Shown here in pieces: positions 18,321 to 27,365 of a stretch of DNA of 64,000 nucleotides (positions are counted from its first letter, which is position 1; every line of letters starts with the position of its first letter). The stretch covers positions 127,169,708-127,233,707 of the forward strand of contig OZ038381.1 in the NCBI GenBank assembly GCA_964036045.1, given 5' to 3'. The position numbers and the translations under genes were made by a program. The DNA is from Eutreptiella sp. 'Long Island Sound 2002'. Lineage: Eukaryota > Euglenozoa > Euglenophyceae > Eutreptiales > Eutreptiaceae. The notes below the pieces were generated by a model. That model saw only the letters and a program-made list of their open reading frames with translations, was not told the DNA's origin and did not search any database.

Positions 18321-20990
18321 CTAAGGGAGGGTACGGCGAAGCGGGGAAAGGTGTGCGAAGTAGCTGTTCAGTTCCGAGTGTATTTGGTGTCGGAGTTGCG
18401 GGGGGTGCTTATCGTTGTAGATGTAAACACCCAGGTATTTGTAGGCCTTCCGTGGCTGTTTGGTATCCGGGTCGACAGTAGAAAGTGTGAAGCCGCTTGG
18501 GCTCTGGAAGTCATGCTGTGGGACGCCACCCAGGGCGTGCACCTCTGACTTGTCACAGTTCATTTGGAGCCCCCATGTCCTGGCGTCCGTGTCATAGAAG
18601 TCAATTAACTTTTGGATGTAGGTCTGGGAGGGTGATCGGTACAATTTGTCATCGATGAAACCGTGTGCTGAGGTCTCGGCGGGTCTCTCCAACGGAGAGG
18701 GTTGAGGGGCTGCATGGAGCAGCACGTTAGAATAAAGGATGAACAGGACAGGGGACATGGGGCAGCCCTGGCGGAGGCCCCTGGTTTGGAGGTAGTGGTA
18801 GGGTGTGACATTGTTGACAAGAGGGGCATCCTGGGGGTGGGCGTAGAGTCCACTGATCAGGTCTACCGGCCCCGCCGGCATTCGATAGTGGTGGAGGACC
18901 CGACGGAGGGTGGGGTGGGGAACGCTGTTAAAGGCCTTGTTAAAATCAATGTAAAAATGGTAGGCCTGGGGGCTTCGGGCGATTTCTGCCGTGACGTGAA
19001 AAAGGTGGTCCATGGTTCGGAAATTTGGCATGCCCCCGTGTTGGCTGTGGTGCATGAGGGAATGGTCTCTGATGAAAGTTTGGAGGGCGGAGGCGGCATG
19101 TCGGGCCACTAGCTTGCAGACAGTGTTTAAAAGGGCTATTGGGCGGTAGTTTGCGGGGTCGTGGGGGCACATTTTCTTGTAGATCAAACATACTTGGGCG
19201 GTCGTCCAGTGGGGAGGCAGGGGCTCATGCAGGAAGCGATTTACCACCAGAAAGAAGAGCGTCTGCAGGTGGGGGGGGGGGACGGAGAGCAGGTAGGTGT
19301 TGGTGTGGTCGTCTCCTCCTGCCTTGCAGGAGCTAGCTGAGTGGAGGATGTCCGTAAACTCTGACCATGTCATGTCCGGGATGTCCTGAGTTTCTGTGCC
19401 CGAAGGGCACTGGGGGGTGTGGCTCAGGAGGCGCTGTGTGAAATCGTCGCGGGGGGTGTAGTCAGGCGAACCCCCCAAGTGGAGGAGCGTATCCGAAAAT
19501 ATCTTTGCAACCTCTTTGGTGTCTGTAGCAAGGGTTCCGTCAGAGCGCCTGAGGGAGATTGGAGCCTGATCCGGGGGTTGGAGGTGTTTCTGGATGGCAC
19601 TCTTGAGTTGGCGGCCCTGGACGATCGCTCTGTGTACCGCGGTCCGGGCTGATTTCTGTTTCGCTTTCTGCCATTCATCGAGGTAGTCATTGAGCTGCCT
19701 CATGTTTTCTCCAAAACGGGGGTGGGAGGCTGGGGGGAGGGCATTGGCCAACTGGGTGAATTCTTTCTGAATTTTGGACGGGGCTGTCCCTCCCGCCGGG
19801 GTGGTAATCGAGTGGTAGGCCTCCGAGCACTCTCGGAGAATGGCGTCCACTATCGGGACCAGGTCAGAGGTCGGGACGTCAGGGAGGTGTTTGTTAAAGT
19901 CCTCACACCATTTCTCGAGGGGTTGCAGTCCCCCTTGAAGACGGAGCAATTCCTGTTTCTTTAGCCTTCGGAAGCGTTTACGGGGGGGTGGGGGGGATGG
20001 TGTGGGGATGAGGGGTGGGTGCAGTTGTGATGTGACAGGGTGGTGGTCGGTAGAGCAATCACCATAGAGAATTGAAGCGTCAGCAATTTTTTTGTCATGG
20101 AAGAGGCTCCTCGAAGCAAAGATGTAGTCCAATCTGTTCTTAGACGCCGGTGGGGTCCACCCCAGGGCAGTGCTGTGCATGTGTCGGTACGTATCGATCC
20201 ATGACGGGTTACTGCCCGATGTTTTGGAAGTGACCCAGGCCCACGGGTTGGAGTCGGCGTGCAAGGAGTCTAGATGGGGATTGCGGATGCAGTTGAAATC
20301 ACCTCCCACCACATGGTAAGGGTACCGGGAAAGAAGACGCGACAGGTTGATTTCAATCAGGGGGCGCCTGGTAATTGCGGGTGGGGGAGAGTAAAGAGAG
20401 GTGAGGAGTGTGGGGGGGCCGCCCGGGAGGGTTAATTCAACCGAGCACATGAGTCCATCGTTGTCTGAGTTCGGAACAAACTGTGTGTAGGGCCGCAAAG
20501 CCGAAGAGACCACGATGGCAGTGCCATTCTTTTTCTCTCTCTTGTTGATGTTGGTGAAAATTTTCCATTTTTCCCCCCCGTGGCTGAAGATGTGTGGGAG
20601 GCTGGGCTCTTCGTTCAGTTCCTGGAGGAGCAAGACATGGTATCCTTTTTGTAGGTGGTGGAAAATGAAGGGGGTGGGGGGCTTCTTTTCCAGGTTGTGT
20701 GAAAGGATTATGAGCGTGGGGGGCGGGGGGTTGTTGAGCTTTGCAGCTGGGCGCACATACTTCTTGCTTTGCCTCCAACTGGTCACGGGAGGGGGCTCAA
20801 GACCAAAGCAAGCCAGGTCGGGCAAGTGTGACCGTCGCGGGTTTTTAGGAGTGGGGCGGGGGCGGAGGGGTTCAGAGGATGGAGGGGGGGTGCTCAAACG
20901 ATGCGCGCTGGGTTGAGGGACGCCGAGGCGTTGAAGCAGTTCGCTAAGCTTGCCCGCTGCCGTCTTGAATCTCGGCGTCGGGCTCGGCGT
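18321..20990 (-). CDS. LINE-A endonuclease and reverse transcriptase
   Basis: The frame is open from 21152, but the part above about 20990 is the out-of-frame shadow of AlkB. The exonuclease/endonuclease/phosphatase domain shows LLLQELN, VVGGDFNCI, NRLDYIFAS and STDHHPV, the Mg-binding and catalytic residues of LINE nicking enzymes. The reverse transcriptase shows YRPIALLNTVCKL, FYIDFNKAFNSVPH, GLRQGCPMSP and the active-site FIDD at 18648-18659. It ends in a TAG that interrupts an otherwise open frame. Role: nick the target and copy element RNA onto it. Confidence 0.92.
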   Translation of the reverse strand, partial: TPSPTPRFKTAAGKLSELLQRLGVPQPSAHRLSTPPPSSEPLRPRPTPKNPRRSHLPDLACFGLEPPPVTSWRQSKKYVRPAAKLNNPPPPTLIILSHNLEKKPPTPFIFHHLQKGYHVLLLQELNEEPSLPHIFSHGGEKWKIFTNINKREKKNGTAIVVSSALRPYTQFVPNSDNDGLMCSVELTLPGGPPTLLTSLYSPPPAITRRPLIEINLSRLLSRYPYHVVGGDFNCIRNPHLDSLHADSNPWAWVTSKTSGSNPSWIDTYRHMHSTALGWTPPASKNRLDYIFASRSLFHDKKIADASILYGDCSTDHHPVTSQLHPPLIPTPSPPPPRKRFRRLKKQELLRLQGGLQPLEKWCEDFNKHLPDVPTSDLVPIVDAILRECSEAYHSITTPAGGTAPSKIQKEFTQLANALPPASHPRFGENMRQLNDYLDEWQKAKQKSARTAVHRAIVQGRQLKSAIQKHLQPPDQAPISLRRSDGTLATDTKEVAKIFSDTLLHLGGSPDYTPRDDFTQRLLSHTPQCPSGTETQDIPDMTWSEFTDILHSASSCKAGGDDHTNTYLLSVPPPHLQTLFFLVVNRFLHEPLPPHWTTAQVCLIYKKMCPHDPANYRPIALLNTVCKLVARHAASALQTFIRDHSLMHHSQHGGMPNFRTMDHLFHVTAEIARSPQAYHFYIDFNKAFNSVPHPTLRRVLHHYRMPAGPVDLISGLYAHPQDAPLVNNVTPYHYLQTRGLRQGCPMSPVLFILYSNVLLHAAPQPSPLERPAETSAHGFIDDKLYRSPSQTYIQKLIDFYDTDARTWGLQMNCDKSEVHALGGVPQHDFQSPSGFTLSTVDPDTKQPRKAYKYLGVYIYNDKHPPQLRHQIHSELNSYFAHLSPLRRTLP

Positions 20991-21582
20991 CCAGAGCACA
21001 CTGCACGTTGCGAAGGATGACCGCCACTCGCCGGTCCCGAGGGACTTCGGCCCAATCCACCAAATCGCCCATGCGGTAGGGCACCTGATGCTGCCATTGT
21101 TCTCGAAGTTCTCCCGTGACTTGGAGGGCTGAGTATCGTGGTACCCGCACACTCACCATCGGGCCATTTCCTTTACGGAACTCCATGGTGGTAGCCCCCA
21201 TGAGTGAAATCGAGGTGATAGTGTCGCCTAGGTCATCGATGTCCTTATGCCATCCTATGCCCACCCCAGGTTCATAGTCGTTCACGCTGACTTCGTTCGG
21301 CTGTACCGCTAGCAGGGGGATGTCCTCCGAGTCTTTAGCGTCCATGAGGTTGTCGATGAGATTCATGAGCTCCGTGGGGAGCTCTTCCGCTCGTTCGAGG
21401 GTGTGGGAGGCATCCACATACTTCCATCCGTAGTGCAGCTTGCCCCTTCGGGTCTCTCGCTCCCATTCCTGCTTCTCGAGGTAGGCCATTAGGGTGGTCT
21501 CCATAGTCATGTCGATGACGTCCTCGATAATGCGTAAGCCCGGGAGGTCTTCCTCCGTGAGGTCCTCCGGTTGTCGATCTTC
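20944..21582 (-). CDS. AlkB-family Fe(II)/2-oxoglutarate dioxygenase domain in LINE-A
   Basis: The frame is open directly after the ORF1 stop; the first ATG is at 21510 (188 aa from there). Numbering from that Met, it shows LHYGWKY (25-31) and VNDYEPGVGIGWHKD (76-90). The iron ligands are His88, Asp90 and His141 (in REQWQHQVPYR). The 2-oxoglutarate-binding R-x5-R motif is Arg161/Arg167 (RVAVILR). SALQVTGELR matches the family's turn before the distal His. AlkB enzymes oxidatively remove methyl groups from nucleic acids. By position it would belong to the element's polyprotein or a separate product. The frame stops at 20944, and the endonuclease continues in the +1 frame. Confidence 0.87.
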   Translation of the reverse strand, partial: EDRQPEDLTEEDLPGLRIIEDVIDMTMETTLMAYLEKQEWERETRRGKLHYGWKYVDASHTLERAEELPTELMNLIDNLMDAKDSEDIPLLAVQPNEVSVNDYEPGVGIGWHKDIDDLGDTITSISLMGATTMEFRKGNGPMVSVRVPRYSALQVTGELREQWQHQVPYRMGDLVDWAEVPRDRRVAVILRNVQCALDAEPDAEIQDGSGQA

Positions 21583-23652
21583 TTATCGCGGCGGGCGGTG
21601 AGGCGGGCGTAGGAGTGTTTGGTGCTCCTTGGTGTTGGCGATGTAGTCTTTGAGGAAGGCCCCCGCGCCGACGTTCAGGCCCGCTCGCACTCGTGCCTCC
21701 GCCGGGCGATCCTCCTCAGCCACCGAAGGGTCGAGTTGTAGGAGTGTGTCAACCTGTAGATAAGGTTGGGACGGGTGAAAGGAAATGGGGCCCATAGCAA
21801 AACCCGTGGCAATTTGAGCGGATTGGAGCTTCTCATAGGTGACGGAGTAGAAGCTTATAGGAGGATTTTCGGATCTCGAGTGGAGTTCAAACCGCGTGAA
21901 TGGGCCTAGGAGACCCGCCGCACATTGAATGTCAAAAAGTGAGGTCGTATTGGGCGCTTGGACATCCACCTCGTTTGGCTCTCTCTGACTAGGCATCGGC
22001 GGCGGAATAGAGACCATGGTCGGCGGAGATTTAGGGTGAGCATCCTGCTTGCCTCCTTGTCCAAATGCATTGAAGGTGATCAACGCTCCGTCCTTTGAGG
22101 TGCACATTACCATCGCTCCATTAGTGTGGAGGAAAGAGGCAAAGGTAGAGAGAGGCGAGCGCCCTTCGTCGCTTGGGGTATTGCTAAGGTCCAATCGGAC
22201 TATCACGCTATCCCGGCTCTTGATTGACGTGCCCATGACACGGGTGCGCCCTCGTCCCCCAATCATGTGGCCCATGAGGGTGTTCATGACCTCGGTGGGT
22301 GTAAATTCTCCCTTGTGGCGGTTTCTCTCGTTGCGTGACGGGTTCACAAAAAAAGAGTGTTGGTCAACCATTTTTGCCACTTCAATCACATAGAATCGCC
22401 CTCGTAAGAAATCTCCATGTTCCAAAGCCACGGACATAAGTTCGTTTGCAAGAGCCGGAGCCATGGTATAGTCGTACCGGTAATAACTTGGGTGTGGTGC
22501 ACGAAGGGCTTCTCCGTTCTCAAAATAATATTTGCAATTGGTGGTAGTCGCCGCGCCCTCAAAGTCCGGTGCAAGCGTATTGTTCAACCATTTGTAGAAG
22601 TCCCGTACGTTGCCTAGCTCCGCTTTCTTTCGAATGTTGGTGTCTTCTTGGTCACTCGGGAGCTCTCGTTGATCAATGATCTCTCGTAGCACATCAAATC
22701 GAAGTAGGACATGCGCTTGCTCTATATCCAAGTTGGTACTTTGATGTACGAAGCGACGTAGGCTCGAGGAGTGGTCAACCGTGACGCTCGGGTGCTTAGA
22801 CGGAGCATACCATGATTGGGAATGAAGTTGGTAGGCGATGTATGGCACGGCGAGAGCATTCCCCAAGATGTATTGGGCGTTCTCAACATTTTGGTTGCCG
22901 GGGATCCACCATTGCTTTGCATCATGGAAGCTAAAGCGTTGCGTAATAAAGGGGCGTAAGGGAGTGAGAAGCAAACGGGGGTCAACCAACAAGCAATTTT
23001 CCGCATTGCAATTTTTAATGGGCGCCGGTAACATGAACCATCCCTCAAAATCTTCGTTGCGCGAGCGGGCTAGTTGAAAGGCGTGTCCTATGGAGGCCGC
23101 CCAATCCGTCACGGTCTCTACGGTGGTTCCCAAGTCGTGGTCCACGTAGTTGTACGGCACCGGGCACACTAGGAAGGTCTTGTGAATGTGCAAGATATCA
23201 TAGACGTGCGCCAAGTCTTCGTGTGCACAATTTGAGTAGAAGCCCGAGCCTTTCGGGATAGTGGTGTTGAGTTCCGTGAAGGAGTTCTTTTTGTCGGAGA
23301 CGTTGAACTCATGGTTCCATTGGCAAGTGTCCCATAATTTTCGCAACGTGGCACACGTGTGGATTCGCTTCTTGGCATCATACGCCATGTTGCCTTGCAC
23401 TTTGATGCTTCGTGTTCGAGATATGAGGAGTTCGGCGTTGCTTTCAACGGAAGCCCATCGTTGTAGGGCCGTAGGCGCCGCTTGGTCAATATGTGAGTAT
23501 TGTGCAAAGGTGAGCGGAGAACCGCTAGGCAAGCGTGGATGAAGTATTTTATTTTTTGGCAAAGTGGGATGTTTGGAGTCGTCAATATCCATAGAATTTT
23601 GCGTTTGAGAAGCATTGGACCAACCAAGGAGCGTATATGGGCTTGGGAACAT
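21583..23652 (-). CDS. LINE-A ORF1, unrecognised 689-aa protein
   Basis: Start ATG at 23652 (MFPSPYTLLGWSN): the frame is open up to 24030, but this is the first Met that lies inside the element as bounded by its target duplication. I recognise no RRM, CCHC knuckle or esterase domain. Visible features are an N-terminal MDIDD acidic patch, several Trp/Tyr-rich stretches (FEGWFMLPAPIKNC, AKQWWIPGNQNV, YRYDYTMAPALANELM) and a hydrophilic C-terminus. By position it corresponds to the RNA-binding chaperone of other LINEs, but that is inference. It ends CCGCGATAA, and the frame resumes open as AlkB. Confidence 0.7.
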   Translation of the reverse strand: MFPSPYTLLGWSNASQTQNSMDIDDSKHPTLPKNKILHPRLPSGSPLTFAQYSHIDQAAPTALQRWASVESNAELLISRTRSIKVQGNMAYDAKKRIHTCATLRKLWDTCQWNHEFNVSDKKNSFTELNTTIPKGSGFYSNCAHEDLAHVYDILHIHKTFLVCPVPYNYVDHDLGTTVETVTDWAASIGHAFQLARSRNEDFEGWFMLPAPIKNCNAENCLLVDPRLLLTPLRPFITQRFSFHDAKQWWIPGNQNVENAQYILGNALAVPYIAYQLHSQSWYAPSKHPSVTVDHSSSLRRFVHQSTNLDIEQAHVLLRFDVLREIIDQRELPSDQEDTNIRKKAELGNVRDFYKWLNNTLAPDFEGAATTTNCKYYFENGEALRAPHPSYYRYDYTMAPALANELMSVALEHGDFLRGRFYVIEVAKMVDQHSFFVNPSRNERNRHKGEFTPTEVMNTLMGHMIGGRGRTRVMGTSIKSRDSVIVRLDLSNTPSDEGRSPLSTFASFLHTNGAMVMCTSKDGALITFNAFGQGGKQDAHPKSPPTMVSIPPPMPSQREPNEVDVQAPNTTSLFDIQCAAGLLGPFTRFELHSRSENPPISFYSVTYEKLQSAQIATGFAMGPISFHPSQPYLQVDTLLQLDPSVAEEDRPAEARVRAGLNVGAGAFLKDYIANTKEHQTLLRPPHRPPR

Positions 23653-23902
23653 GGTAGCGTGAAAATAGGCGTGTTCACGTCGGAATTGCGAAATGGGACT
23701 AGAGGTTGGCAAAGACGAGAAATGTCGGCGGCGGCGGTGAAATAGCGTAGGTGGCACGATCAATGCCAACCAAGGTAGATGCTCAAATTTCGGTGAAATG
23801 CGCCCAAATGCCACTAGTCCTGGACGGCTTTTTTTTTTACTAGTGGTGCGACATTGTCCATCTGAAGGGGCAATCGAAAAAAAATAGACACTCAGAAAGT
23901 GA
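23653..23902 (-). other. LINE-A 5' untranslated region
   Basis: About 250 bp between the right target duplication and the ORF1 start; it should carry the internal promoter. The frame is open through it but has no Met. Confidence 0.5.
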
Positions 23903-23917
23903 AGATGGGACATTTTT
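23903..23917. repeat. Target-site duplication of LINE-A, right copy
   Basis: Matches 15731-15745 exactly over 15 bp (AGATGGGACATTTTT). Confidence 0.7.
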
Positions 23918-23935
23918 TGTATTTCACGGTGCTCT

Positions 23936-23959
23936 GAGTGCGCGAGGCCTCGCGCACTC
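23936..23959. repeat. 24-bp perfect GC palindrome, copy 1
   Basis: The half-site GAGTGCGCGAGG is followed directly by its reverse complement. Related copies lie at 24161 (degenerate), 24346, 29520 and 30671. Confidence 0.85.
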
Positions 23960-24160
23960 GAGATATTCGAAGTACAGTTTACTATGGAACCATCTAAACC
24001 GTAATGAGTTGAGGTTGTGTAAGTACACAACTTTCACACATTATTAAAACTGACGTTGTATTCACGAAGCAGCATTGAAAGTGTATGACGGCCATACTTC
24101 CCATGTTCGGTAATACACATGTGCTCTATAGTTAAAATAGAACACAAATTTAGGCAGCCG

Positions 24161-24184
24161 GACTGCGCCAGGCCTCGCACACTC
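24161..24184. repeat. Degenerate copy of the GC palindrome
   Basis: GACTGCGCCAGG followed by CCTCGCACACTC with one base shared; the symmetry is partly lost. Confidence 0.55.
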
Positions 24185-24345
24185 TGATCACATTATGTAA
24201 CGGTTCACGGGGGGGATATGACGCGTAAGACTGCAGGTGCAGTACCATACTGACAAGCACATTCAATTTTTGTGGTGTACGTGTGTGTAGCCACAGCATT
24301 GGTCACGTATGAGACGGTACACAACAGTGTCGAACGGAAACAATC

Positions 24346-24367
24346 AGTGCGCGAGGCCTCGCGCACT
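24346..24367. repeat. GC palindrome, copy 2
   Basis: 22 perfectly symmetrical bases (half-site AGTGCGCGAGG). The outermost G/C pair of copy 1 is lost because the left base is C. Confidence 0.8.
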
Positions 24368-24832
24368 CATACCACACAAGGAAATGCAAAAGCGGGCAGG
24401 TCAGGCTACGCTGGCATTTACGTTCTCTTTCAAGGCTACCACTTGTAACTGTCGATTACACATCGGTAACCTTCGTCGCATTTGCCATGGGGGTCAGGGG
24501 AATGATTTTCTTCTTTCCAACAGCCACTCAAAGGCAGGCGTGTCCAGTTTTGATGGCGGCCGTAGCCTTCGCTGCCCGAAGGATATTGTTTTTTTTTCAC
24601 CTAGGAGTACGGAAGAAAACGGAACAGCAGATTGTGGTTGGGAAAACGGTTTTCGCTTACTGGCAAGGCAGCACACGCAGACACCAAATACAAATTGTGA
24701 CGGGAGCGTGCGCACCAGTAGTGACGACAAGAACATGCTAGAAGTTTTCAAACACACTGTTTTTAAATAACGTTGTGCGAAACGATAATTGAAATATGTG
24801 CGCACATTGAATTTAACGCAGAAATACGCAGA
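24368..24832. other. Spacer, no supported gene
   Basis: A + strand frame at 24309-24770 and a nested one at 24487-24741 are open but show no domain or composition unlike the surrounding sequence. I leave them as unsupported. Confidence 0.35.
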
Positions 24833-25129
24833 ATGCCGCTTCGCTCCAGAAAATCAATAACGCATCGAATGATTGCAGAAGTAAGCAAAGGAGCAGCAGC
24901 TCTAAGACAGGCAGGCGCTGCAGAACCAGCATACCAAACAGCTGATGACTTGTGGAACAGACTGAAACAATATGACCTGGCGGCGCAACTGGTGTTAACG
25001 TTTTCACAGCGACTCAGGTTCACCAAAAGAACGCAACACAGTTTACCCGCAGCTAAAAGGCAGGAGGACAAGCGCTGGGTGTGCATTTTGCGACAAGAGG
25101 GCTGGAACCTGTACCCGTTGATGCGTTAA
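24833..25129 (+). CDS. Unrecognised coding segment a (98 aa)
   Basis: Starts MPLRSRKSITHRMIAEV and is helix-rich with many Ala/Gln/Arg (ALRQAGAAEPAYQTADDLW). Its composition looks like real coding, and it lies just upstream of segment b on the same strand. The frame stops at 25129 (TAA), then stays open again to a possible donor near 25170. It may be the first exon of the gene running to 30.5 kb, or a decayed piece of it. I do not recognise the family. Confidence 0.4.
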   Translation: MPLRSRKSITHRMIAEVSKGAAALRQAGAAEPAYQTADDLWNRLKQYDLAAQLVLTFSQRLRFTKRTQHSLPAAKRQEDKRWVCILRQEGWNLYPLMR

Positions 25130-25219
25130 CGGGCAGTACCAAACAGAAAAAACCAGGAAACACGACAAGGTACCTAACACAAACCGGAAGATGACCGAAA
25201 GTACGACTTGGGCAAGCAG

Positions 25220-25641
25220 AAGCCGCCGCAGATAAAGTGGACCAACAGGCAGCATCAGCACTCAAAGCAACGTGGACATTGGTGCTTGCATCGTGTTGCG
25301 TGCTGTGGATCGACAACTGGTACCAGGCACCATACACGACACACCCAGACGAAAGTGACCGGTCGCAAAACTGTACGGCAATGGCAGTACTTCAACTAAA
25401 GCAGAGACCAACGTACTGGGAAGGACACCCAGCCATTGAGGACCCGGCAGCACGCATAACGACAGTGGCACGAGCGCTGCAACACCGCGAAAAGAGAATC
25501 CCCCAGACTCTGCGTGAGATGGGATATGCGGATGGTTGTGTACCAGGTACCGGAAATGTGAGAGCACCATTGGATGTGAGGAGGGATACAACAACCCTGC
25601 AGGCACCAGTGTGGCGCCCGTTTGCCCTGTCGAAAGAAAAG
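25220..25641 (+). CDS. Unrecognised coding segment b, ending at a candidate 5' splice site
   Basis: Begins after a plausible acceptor (GGCAAGCAG) and runs KVDQQAASALKATWTLVL ... RIPQTLREMGYADGCVPG ... WRPFALSKEK, then meets GTAACC at 25642. The open frame continues to 25737, but that part is the tip of the inverted-repeat element. If the intron is real, the protein continues at 27784 (FAKDKAQHTNRVLPLLVDEN) in frame. Family unknown to me. Confidence 0.5.
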
Positions 25642-25877
25642 GTAACCCTACGTGCTCATTTGGATCAGGTACTTCACACAGTGGTTTTACCCGGTTTAAC
25701 CCGGTTGAACTCGGAAGGGGCGCGGTTGAACCGCTGAACCGCGGTCGAACCGCGGTTGAACCACCGCCAGCGCTGGCGGTGGCGGCTGCGCCAGCGGCGC
25801 GCGCGTTTCTGAACAAAATATTTGCATAACCGCCTGAAACTGACGCGTGACAAAGCTTTTTTTAAAAAAATTAAAAA

Positions 25878-26210
25878 ATGTCCCACCACTGGCTGCAAGT
25901 GGTGAACGACCACTACAGCGGGTGGGGGGACCAACAGCTGGTGGACGACTTGTTCACCTTTTTTTGCACCAACGGCACGACAAAACGCCTATGGACACAG
26001 CTTGCTGACCGGGTGGGTAACACACAGAGGGCTTCCAAACAGACAAAAAGGGCTACAAAAAAAGCTTTCACAGGATCTGACGCCGTGCGCCTCATTTTGG
26101 ACCTTGGGATGCCGAAGCGAAGGTATGTGGCACAATGCGCACATGCCTACAAGTGGTTCAACGGGGTTCAACGGGGTTCAACGGTGCGGTTGAACCCTTA
26201 TCAAAAATGA
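25878..26210 (+). CDS. Element-encoded protein, N-terminal segment
   Basis: 110 codons from ATG (MSHHWLQVVNDHYSGWGDQQ). It is rich in Lys/Arg in the middle (RASKQTKRATKKAF), with a following SDAVRLILDLGMPKRRY that could form a helical DNA-binding region. The end of the frame runs into GGTTCAAC repeats, so the true exon probably stops near 26150 and splices to the segment starting near 26425. Function inferred only from its position inside an inverted-repeat element. Confidence 0.45.
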   Translation: MSHHWLQVVNDHYSGWGDQQLVDDLFTFFCTNGTTKRLWTQLADRVGNTQRASKQTKRATKKAFTGSDAVRLILDLGMPKRRYVAQCAHAYKWFNGVQRGSTVRLNPYQK

Positions 26211-26424
26211 ACAATTGTGATTGCGCTTGGTGACAACGTTTGCACGCCAAAATAATCGCTTAATGTTGCCGAAAGCATGAACATATGAGTTGCAACGTGT
26301 TGCCCGCGTCACAAATGTGCATACTTTGTGGTTTGTACCATTGCACGCTTTTTTTTTTGCACGCAACCCATTCAACCGCCGGTTCAACCGCGCACTTTAT
26401 CCCAATTTCTCGGTTCAACCGTCC

Positions 26425-27365
26425 CTAGGTACAAGAAGCTTATTTCGTGGGCCGATGCCAAAGAGAAGAAAACCCGTGCAAGCACCGTCCCATGGACACA
26501 TTGCTTTCCGTCGTATGCAACGATGGATAAAGCTTGGTCCACGTTAAGTAAGAGACAAGTACTAAAAACGACCATAAAGGATGGAAGAGTTGGGGTTCGT
26601 TGGGATGTGGATGATTGGATACAATATATAGGTGATCAAAGGGATGTGCTAGAAGAAATGCACTTCCCAAGATTTAGGGATGATCACCCCTATGTACTTA
26701 TAGTGCGTGGTGATGGGTTTCCATGTGGAGCAAGGTCATGGTGCCAAATTGCATGTGGTTTTGCAAACCACATGCAAAAAGCACGAACTTTGCTCTACAA
26801 TTGGACCCTTGACCTTGCTCTCGTAAGTGAGCATGAAACGGATCTTGTGCCCGTCCTCTTTGGAGAGACACTAAAAAAAATACAACAAATTATTGACCGT
26901 GGCTACATGTTGCTCCGAGGGTTTTGGGTGCGAACGGTTGTCATTATTGGAGGCCATAGCCCTTAACTTCGTCATATACTTGGTCTATCAACATTTTATG
27001 AAATTGGTTCAATTTATTCTTTTGCGACATGGTCTAGGGAGAAAGAAAGATGGGTAGGGTGTGAATGGCGACGAAGTACAAGACTTGAAGCAAAATTCCT
27101 AAAGTATAGGAAACAAGGAGTTAGTTGTGTTGGTGCAAAAGGGTGCATCGAAAGTCCATTATTGAAAGTGGATGACCGTATAGGGTGTGTCATCATGTGT
27201 GTTCTTCATCTTGTGATACGATGTGGTGAATACTTAACAACGTTTGTGCGCACGCGAGCCACAATGTTGACGGTACCACAACGATCCAAGGTTCAAAGCC
27301 TCCTAAAGGACGCTAAGACCAATATTTCTTTGAAAGGCCTCACTAAAAAGGGTCCAAAGTCCTAA
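26425..27365 (+). CDS. Element-encoded transposase candidate, interrupted by one stop
   Basis: One reading frame from about 26425 to 27365, broken only by a TAA at 26964-26966. Notable motifs are PYVLIVRGDGFPCGARSW, a region around QIACGFANHMQKARTLLYNW, and after the stop IESPLLKVDDRIGCVIMC. The Asp in RGDGFPC and downstream acidic residues could be catalytic, but I cannot place it in a named transposase superfamily. Its location between the inverted repeats is the reason for calling it a transposase candidate. Confidence 0.5.

Larger units (their letters stand above)
15746..23902 (-). mobile_element. LINE-A: full-length non-LTR retrotransposon carrying an AlkB dioxygenase
   Basis: Read on the - strand the order is 5' UTR (about 250 bp), ORF1 (689 aa), AlkB domain, apurinic-type endonuclease, reverse transcriptase, RNase H, Cys-rich tail and 3' UTR (345 bp). 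The 15-bp duplications at 15731 and 23903 fix both ends. The copy is no longer intact. A TAA separates ORF1 from AlkB, a +1 shift separates AlkB from the endonuclease, a TAG lies between reverse transcriptase and RNase H, and a shift occurs at a C run before the tail. No long poly(A) is seen at the 3' end. Confidence 0.88.

Noticed and set aside
20991-21152. Extension of the LINE-A endonuclease frame to an ATG at 21152
   Set aside because: It is the out-of-frame reading of the AlkB region; AlkB motifs in the other frame explain it.
23653-24030. Upstream extension of LINE-A ORF1 to a Met at 24030
   Set aside because: The Met candidates at 24030 and 23913 lie in or beyond the target duplication, outside the element; first internal Met is 23652.
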